A stretch of DNA of 64,000 bases from Sphingopyxis chilensis (GTDB lineage: Bacteria; Pseudomonadota; Alphaproteobacteria; Sphingomonadales; Sphingomonadaceae), in the NCBI RefSeq assembly GCF_035930445.1, contig NZ_CP142394.1, forward strand, positions 62,001 to 126,000, written 5' to 3'. The notes under the pieces were generated by a model that worked only from the letters and a program-made list of their open reading frames with translations, did not search any database and had not been told where the DNA came from. The translations under genes and the position numbers were made by a program. This document shows, piece by piece, positions 53,121 through 64,000 of the stretch (positions are counted from its first letter, which is position 1; the number at the start of each line of letters is the position of its first letter).

Positions 53121-54518
53121 ATGGCCGAATCCGATTCCCCCGTCCCGAACGAATCGCCGCGCGACGCGTCCGCGCCAGCCGCCGCGCGCCCGCCTTCGGC
53201 GGTCAGCGCCGGGGTCGGCATCGTCGGGCTAGCGGGGCTGGTTAGCTATTTGCTCATCGCACGGTTCGCGCCCGAAATCGCGGCTTTCCTTGGCATCGAC
53301 TGGGGATCGCGCGGGTCGATGAGCGGACCGAATTCGGCGATTGCGAGCGTGCTCGCCTGCGGCGTGCCGATGGTGCTGTGGTCGGTTTTTGTCGACAAGG
53401 TGCATCGCAATCCGTCGACCGGAATCGACTGGTCGCAGCGCCGTCCGTGGCGCGAAACGCTCGACATCAGTCTGACCAAGCTCGCCGGAATGTGGGCGAC
53501 ATGGGGCCTGATCGCGCTGATCTATGCGACGATGCGCTATTATTGGGAGGGCAATTACGCCTTTTCGATGAACCTGCTCGAAACCGTGGCGCCGTGGCTG
53601 CTCCTCGTCTCGGTCCCCTATATGCTGTGGCTCGATCGCCGCATGATCGAGCCGCGCGACGGCTGCTGGCAATTCGGGCGTTGGCTGATCGCAGCCGGGC
53701 AGCCGGTCGATGGCAGGGCGATCGCGCATCATCTACGCGCTTGGGCGGTGAAGGGCTTTTTCACCGCCTTCATGCTCTCGATCGTTCCGGGCAATTTTTC
53801 GGCGCTGGTCACCGTGCCGATCAGCGAGGTCACCGCAAATCCCTATTTAACCGGGCTGTGGTCGATCAATTTCCTCTATCTGGTCGATGTCCACATTGCG
53901 ACGGTCGGCTATATCCTGACCCTGAAGCCGCTCGACGCGCATATTCGCACCGCCAACCCCTATGGCATGGCGTGGGTCGCGGCGCTCGTCTGCTATCCGC
54001 CCTTCATCCTGATGAACGGGGGCCCGCTCGATTATCAGGTCAATGGCTCCGACTGGGGTTATTGGCTCGCCGGGCACGAGGGGCTGCTGATCGCCTGGGG
54101 TATTGCGCTGGTGCTGCTCACCGCGGTCTATAGCTGGGCGACGATGGCGTTCGGCATCCGCTTTTCGAATCTGACGCACCGCGGCGTCATCACGCACGGT
54201 CCGTATAAATACACCCGTCATCCAGCCTATATTTCAAAGAATATGACTTGGTGGATCGGCTCGCTGCCCTTTCTCGTGACCGCGGGCGGCTGGGTCGAGG
54301 GCGCGCGCAATGTCGCGTTGCTCGGGCTGGTCAGCGGCATCTATTACTGGCGCGCCAAGACCGAGGAGAAGCATCTCCTCGCCGATCCCGCTTATGTCGC
54401 CTATTGGAACTGGGCGCAGGCCAACGCTTTCATCCCGCGGCTGTTCGCCCGGATGACGGGCCGCGCGCGCCCGCTGATCCGGCTCGAACCCGACGAACGT
54501 GTCGGGCCCGTCGCCTAG
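53121..54518 (+). CDS. Isoprenylcysteine-carboxylmethyltransferase-like membrane protein
   Basis: 465 residues with about ten hydrophobic helices. The C-terminal part has the ICMT/PEMT family core: GPYKYTRHPAYISKNMTWW and, later, YYWRAKTEEKHLLADPAYVAYW with the SAM-site Glu and Arg. The long N-terminal TM portion is an addition to the minimal family. A lipid or small-molecule methyltransferase is likely; the substrate is unknown. ATG 53121 is preceded by an in-frame GTG at 53112. Divergent from the M23 gene. Confidence 0.8.
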   Translation: MAESDSPVPNESPRDASAPAAARPPSAVSAGVGIVGLAGLVSYLLIARFAPEIAAFLGIDWGSRGSMSGPNSAIASVLACGVPMVLWSVFVDKVHRNPSTGIDWSQRRPWRETLDISLTKLAGMWATWGLIALIYATMRYYWEGNYAFSMNLLETVAPWLLLVSVPYMLWLDRRMIEPRDGCWQFGRWLIAAGQPVDGRAIAHHLRAWAVKGFFTAFMLSIVPGNFSALVTVPISEVTANPYLTGLWSINFLYLVDVHIATVGYILTLKPLDAHIRTANPYGMAWVAALVCYPPFILMNGGPLDYQVNGSDWGYWLAGHEGLLIAWGIALVLLTAVYSWATMAFGIRFSNLTHRGVITHGPYKYTRHPAYISKNMTWWIGSLPFLVTAGGWVEGARNVALLGLVSGIYYWRAKTEEKHLLADPAYVAYWNWAQANAFIPRLFARMTGRARPLIRLEPDERVGPVA

Positions 54519-54530
54519 CTTCCGTTCTTC

Positions 54531-54848
54531 CTAGTTCGAGACGCCGTGGCTTGCGGCGGCGGCTTCGGCTGCGCGGCGAGCCTGCAGATCGGCATGGGCC
54601 CGATTGATCACGCGCCACGCCTTTTCGCAGCGCTGCTGGTCGGAAGACCGCTCGCTGGCGCAAAGCCTGTCGAGCCGCGCGAGGATGGCTTTGGGGCTGT
54701 TGTCGCGAAGCGCAGGAAAGGCCCGGACATATTCTCCGGAGCTGTTGGAGCCGATGGTCGCGGCCGAATTGATATCGATGCCTTGCGCCGCGGCGCCGGC
54801 GGAAAACAGGGTGAGCGCGATCAGGCTGGCGGACAAACGGATCATCAT
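54531..54848 (-). CDS. Small exported protein of unknown function
   Basis: About 105 residues. Signal peptide MMIRLSASLIALTLFSAGAAAQ. The mature part has two cysteines, in DRLCASERSS and QRCEKAWRVI, that could pair, and an Ala/Arg-rich helical C-terminus. GGAGTCG lies 3 bp before one ATG (54848) and 6 bp before the next (54845), so the second is equally likely. The family is not recognised. It is convergent with the methyltransferase-like gene. Confidence 0.65.
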   Translation of the reverse strand: MMIRLSASLIALTLFSAGAAAQGIDINSAATIGSNSSGEYVRAFPALRDNSPKAILARLDRLCASERSSDQQRCEKAWRVINRAHADLQARRAAEAAAASHGVSN

Positions 54849-54952
54849 CGACTCCTGCATCAGGCGGGTTTCATGTCCGTGATAACATGGAAGGATCGTG
54901 ATGCGAAGCCCGGCCCGTGCGGCTTTGGATCCGCGCGGGCCGGGAGCTTTGG

Positions 54953-57223
54953 TCAGAATTTGAAGCCGGCCTCGACGCCCCAGATACGGGGTTCGTTGAC
55001 GTAGCTGGTCAGGTTGTTGAAATCGATGCCGCCGGTCGGCGATTCATCATTGGTGATGTTGCGCACGAAGCCCGCGACGTCGAAGCGATCGGTGCGATAG
55101 CCGACACGCAGCCCGCCCTCGATCATCTTGTCGTCCGAAAATTCGACCGAGCGATAGAGGAAGAACTGGACCTTCGAACGATAATACCAGTCGGTAAAGG
55201 CATAGATGGCGCCGTCGCCGACGGGGATTTCATAGCCGGCGGTCCAGTTCAGCGTCCATTTCGGCGACTGCGGCAGCTGGTTGCCGTCGATCGAGAAGAT
55301 GCCGGGGCTTCCCGGGCGCTGCGGGTCGAGCACGGTGCACGGCGTCGCCGAACCGCAGCCCGCGACGAAGGCATTGGCGTCGTCGATTTCGGCGACGTTC
55401 CAGGCGCCGCCGATCGAGAAGGTCAGCCCGCGTGCAGGCGCCGCTTGCAGTTCGGCCTCGATACCATGGCCCTTGGCATCGACGTTGAGCAGGCTCGCGA
55501 CGTTCGCGGTGCCACCGACGGCGGTCAGCTGAAGATCCTTGGTGTCGAAGAAATAGCCGGTGAGGTTGAAGCGGACGCGGTCGTCGAGGAAAGCGGTCTT
55601 GATCCCCGCTTCATAGGACATCGTCTCTTCCTGGTCGGCGGTCGAGATCGTCCGCGCGAAGGTCAGGCGGCCCTGCACCGACGGCGCGCGATAGCCGCGT
55701 GCGACGCGGGCATAGAGCGTCAGCGCGTCCGACGCGTCATAGGTCGCGCTGGCGTCCCAGGTCAGCAGCTTGCCCTTGACCCGTGCGGCCTGCGGCGGGA
55801 CCGGTGTGTTCGGGTTGACCACGAAGTCGGGGCGCGTCTCGACCGGGCGCGACGCGACGAAATCGCGCGTGTCGTGGTTGTAGCGCGCGCCGGCCTGCAA
55901 CTTGAAGCCATTGTCGAATTCATAATTGACCGAGCCGAAGAGGCCGTAAGCCTCGCTGTCCTGGCGCTGGATCGCGATCGCCGACGGGGTCGCGTCGGTC
56001 GGACCGCCGAATTCGAAGCTCGAAATGTCGAGCTTTTCGTCGAAGTAGAAGGCGCCGAACTGATAGCCGAGCCCGCCGCTGTTGTTCGACGCGATGCGGA
56101 TTTCCTGCGTGAACTGGTCGAGGCTCGGCACATTGTCCTGGCTCTGCGCCTGGAAGGGGATAAGTCCCGGACCCGATTCGGGCAGGAAAACCGCGCCGAA
56201 GCCGCCGTCGATGTCGCCCCGGCTCTTGAAATTGCCGTTCCAGTAGGAGGTGATCGAATAAGCGGTCACCGCGCCGAAATCATATTCGAGGTTGAGCGCG
56301 GCGTTATAGGTGTTGAGCTTCTGGAAGTTCAGCCCGTCCTGCCACACCTTGTCGCGTTCGAATTCGGTGCCCGCGCCGCCGAGGCCGACGAGCTTGTTGC
56401 TGCCCGGCAGCTGCGTATTGGCGCGGAAGATGATCGCCGAGCCGTCATAGACGCGGACCTGCCCGGTCACGCGGCCGGTGAAGGGGCCATTTTCATATTG
56501 CAGCTGGAGGCGCGCGGCGATGTCGTCATAGCCGCCAAGATCGTCCTTCTTGGTCGTCGCGATATTGTCGACCCAATTGTCGCGGTGCTGGAACAGGGTC
56601 GAGAGGCGGACCGAGAAGCCGCTGTCGTCGGCGGCGCCCGCCGCGACCTCGACCTGCGTGGTGCCATAGCGGCCATAGGAGGCGCGCGCGTAGCCGCCGG
56701 TCTTGCCGGGCTTGACGGTGTCGAACTTGACGATGCCTGCCGGCGTGTTGCGGCCGAACAGCGTGCCCTGCGGCCCGCGGAGGACCTCGACGCGGTCGAG
56801 GTCGAAGATCGGGAAACCCTTGAGGATCGGGTTTTCGAGGACGACGTCGTCATAGACGAGGCTGACCGGCTGCGACGCGTTGAGGTCGAAATCGGTGTTG
56901 CCGAGCCCACGGATATAGAAGCGGGGAAAGGTGCGCCCGAACGAGCTTTCGATGTTGAGGCTGGGGACGCGGCCCGCGAGCACGCGGACGTCGGCGCCGG
57001 TCGAGGTGATCGCGCCGAGCGTATCGCCCGACAGCACGCTGACCGAAACCGGCACGTCCTGAAGGCTTTCCTCGCGGCGTTGCGCGGTGACGACGATGTC
57101 GCCGAGACCGCTGTCTGCTTCGGCGGCGGGAGCGACGGATGCGTCCTGTGCGGCGGCCGGCGCGGCCCATGCGGCCGCAGCAAGAGCGAAACTTATAGCG
57201 GTAGCGGAAGGAAAGTGGCGCAT
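54953..57223 (-). CDS. TonB-dependent outer-membrane receptor
   Basis: 756-residue precursor. Signal peptide (about 1-26), TonB-box region DIVVTAQRREESLQDVPVSVSV, plug domain with FYIRGLGNTDFDLNASQPV and VEVLRGPQGTLFGRNTPAG, then a 22-strand-type barrel ending in a terminal aromatic (WGVEAGFKF). The style is that of the many sphingomonad receptors for plant or aromatic compounds. AGGAAG precedes ATG 57223; the longer open frame upstream is not signal-like. Divergent from rpoB. Ligand unknown. Confidence 0.95.
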   Translation of the reverse strand: MRHFPSATAISFALAAAAWAAPAAAQDASVAPAAEADSGLGDIVVTAQRREESLQDVPVSVSVLSGDTLGAITSTGADVRVLAGRVPSLNIESSFGRTFPRFYIRGLGNTDFDLNASQPVSLVYDDVVLENPILKGFPIFDLDRVEVLRGPQGTLFGRNTPAGIVKFDTVKPGKTGGYARASYGRYGTTQVEVAAGAADDSGFSVRLSTLFQHRDNWVDNIATTKKDDLGGYDDIAARLQLQYENGPFTGRVTGQVRVYDGSAIIFRANTQLPGSNKLVGLGGAGTEFERDKVWQDGLNFQKLNTYNAALNLEYDFGAVTAYSITSYWNGNFKSRGDIDGGFGAVFLPESGPGLIPFQAQSQDNVPSLDQFTQEIRIASNNSGGLGYQFGAFYFDEKLDISSFEFGGPTDATPSAIAIQRQDSEAYGLFGSVNYEFDNGFKLQAGARYNHDTRDFVASRPVETRPDFVVNPNTPVPPQAARVKGKLLTWDASATYDASDALTLYARVARGYRAPSVQGRLTFARTISTADQEETMSYEAGIKTAFLDDRVRFNLTGYFFDTKDLQLTAVGGTANVASLLNVDAKGHGIEAELQAAPARGLTFSIGGAWNVAEIDDANAFVAGCGSATPCTVLDPQRPGSPGIFSIDGNQLPQSPKWTLNWTAGYEIPVGDGAIYAFTDWYYRSKVQFFLYRSVEFSDDKMIEGGLRVGYRTDRFDVAGFVRNITNDESPTGGIDFNNLTSYVNEPRIWGVEAGFKF

Positions 57224-57320
57224 GGCGAGCTTCCTGAAAATAGAGTTGACGATGGGAGAGCGGAAAACCAGCGTTCTTTGGCTGCGCGCGCGCGCGCGAT
57301 CAATCGCGGAAATGCACCGC

Positions 57321-57338
57321 GCTGACGTTCGTGTCAGC
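57321..57338. promoter_or_regulatory. Inverted repeat upstream of the TonB receptor
   Basis: GCTGAC and GTCAGC form a perfect 6-bp inverted repeat with a 6-bp centre, about 100 bp before the receptor start. It may be an operator for the receptor gene; no regulator is assigned. Confidence 0.3.
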
Positions 57339-57380
57339 AGTGTTGCGAAATTGCTGCACTTTGGCGACCGGGCGACGCCG

Positions 57381-57409
57381 TTGACACCCGGCGGGCCCAA
57401 TCCTATATT
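57381..57409 (+). promoter_or_regulatory. Consensus sigma-70 promoter of rpoB
   Basis: TTGACA (57381-57386), exactly 17 bp, TATATT (57404-57409). The -35 is perfect and the -10 near perfect. It would give a leader of about 170 nt. The ribosome site AAGGCGAG precedes the rpoB ATG. Confidence 0.75.
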
Positions 57410-57588
57410 GCGTCCACACCCCACCGTCCGAGATAGAGCCTGACTTTGCGCAACGGGCTGTACGGATAGGGCGGCAGGGATTTCGAGATGCGTTGGAAAG
57501 CTGCGGTAAACCGGCAACGGTTCGTCGCGGCCTTTTTGCGTCTCTATCTGCGCTCGCGAGCTATTTTCTTAAGGCGAGATAATCACTT

Positions 57589-64000
<6,412 letters not shown>

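Larger units (their letters stand above)
57224..57588. other. Divergent intergenic region between TonB receptor and rpoB
   Basis: 365 bp with no convincing gene. It holds an 18-bp inverted repeat on the receptor side (57321-57338), the rpoB promoter (57381-57409) and a leader of about 170 nt before rpoB. A short frame starting at 57488 crosses the rpoB start in another phase and looks like chance. Confidence 0.6.

Noticed and set aside
57283..57300. CG-dinucleotide run GCGCGCGCGCGC
   Set aside because: Short simple sequence in the receptor-rpoB spacer; common in GC-rich DNA and not placed at a promoter element.

Overview
The window is chromosomal, GC-rich DNA from an alphaproteobacterium. 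The protein sequences point to the Sphingomonadales, most like Sphingopyxis or a close relative. The evidence is the large NAD-glutamate dehydrogenase, the pcm-tolC-popZ order, the mutY/DciA/paired DsbA-like/smc neighbourhood, the TonB receptor style and the many short intergenic palindromes. The genus is inferred from gene content only. Nearly all of it is housekeeping or envelope DNA. I see no prophage, insertion sequence, CRISPR array or rRNA operon.

Layout. 1-5755 (minus): 3'-truncated NAD-glutamate dehydrogenase and a PAS-domain protein. 5851-12946 (minus): a tripartite RND efflux operon (adaptor, pump, outer-membrane factor) with its TetR repressor upstream; two matching candidate operators overlap the two promoters. 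12997-17252: OsmC-like protein, tRNA-Cys, then pcm-tolC-popZ and an AT-richer lipoprotein. 17352-21880 (plus): PGPGW membrane protein, then the rpmH-rnpA-yidD-yidC-engB cluster and a GST. 21917-27098: rsmE, a three-gene TadG/TadE/TadE-like operon, ubiA. 27133-36060: smc, two DsbA-family thiol oxidoreductases and a DciA-like gene on minus; divergent mutY, a beta-lactamase-fold hydrolase and nudC on plus. 36161-38375: two exported proteins of unknown function. 38455-47456 (minus): a 14-gene run headed by a second TetR regulator with a palindrome at its own start. The run encodes three GSTs, four VOC/PhnB-like proteins, and DUF899, DUF1428 (doubled), GFA, DoxX-like, DUF4287 and alpha/beta-hydrolase proteins. 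47619-54860: comM, DUF1905, a membrane diguanylate cyclase, bactofilin overlapping an M23 peptidase, an isoprenylcysteine-methyltransferase-like membrane protein and a small secreted protein. 54953-64000: a TonB-dependent receptor divergent from rpoB-rpoC; rpoC runs off the window.

How the parts relate. The first TetR locus looks like a self-contained drug-efflux switch. The 38.5-47.5 kb run looks like a co-transcribed electrophile/xenobiotic response module, and it is the best candidate for something not well described. The rpmH-to-engB block is the classic ribosomal-protein/RNase P/membrane-insertase cluster. Bactofilin with an M23 peptidase suggests a local cell-wall shaping module.

At least five intergenic regions carry palindromic elements. 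Three share CGTCAY/RTGACG ends, one is a 96-bp nested palindrome, and one is a 131-bp four-hairpin element with a 26-bp fragment of itself beside smc.
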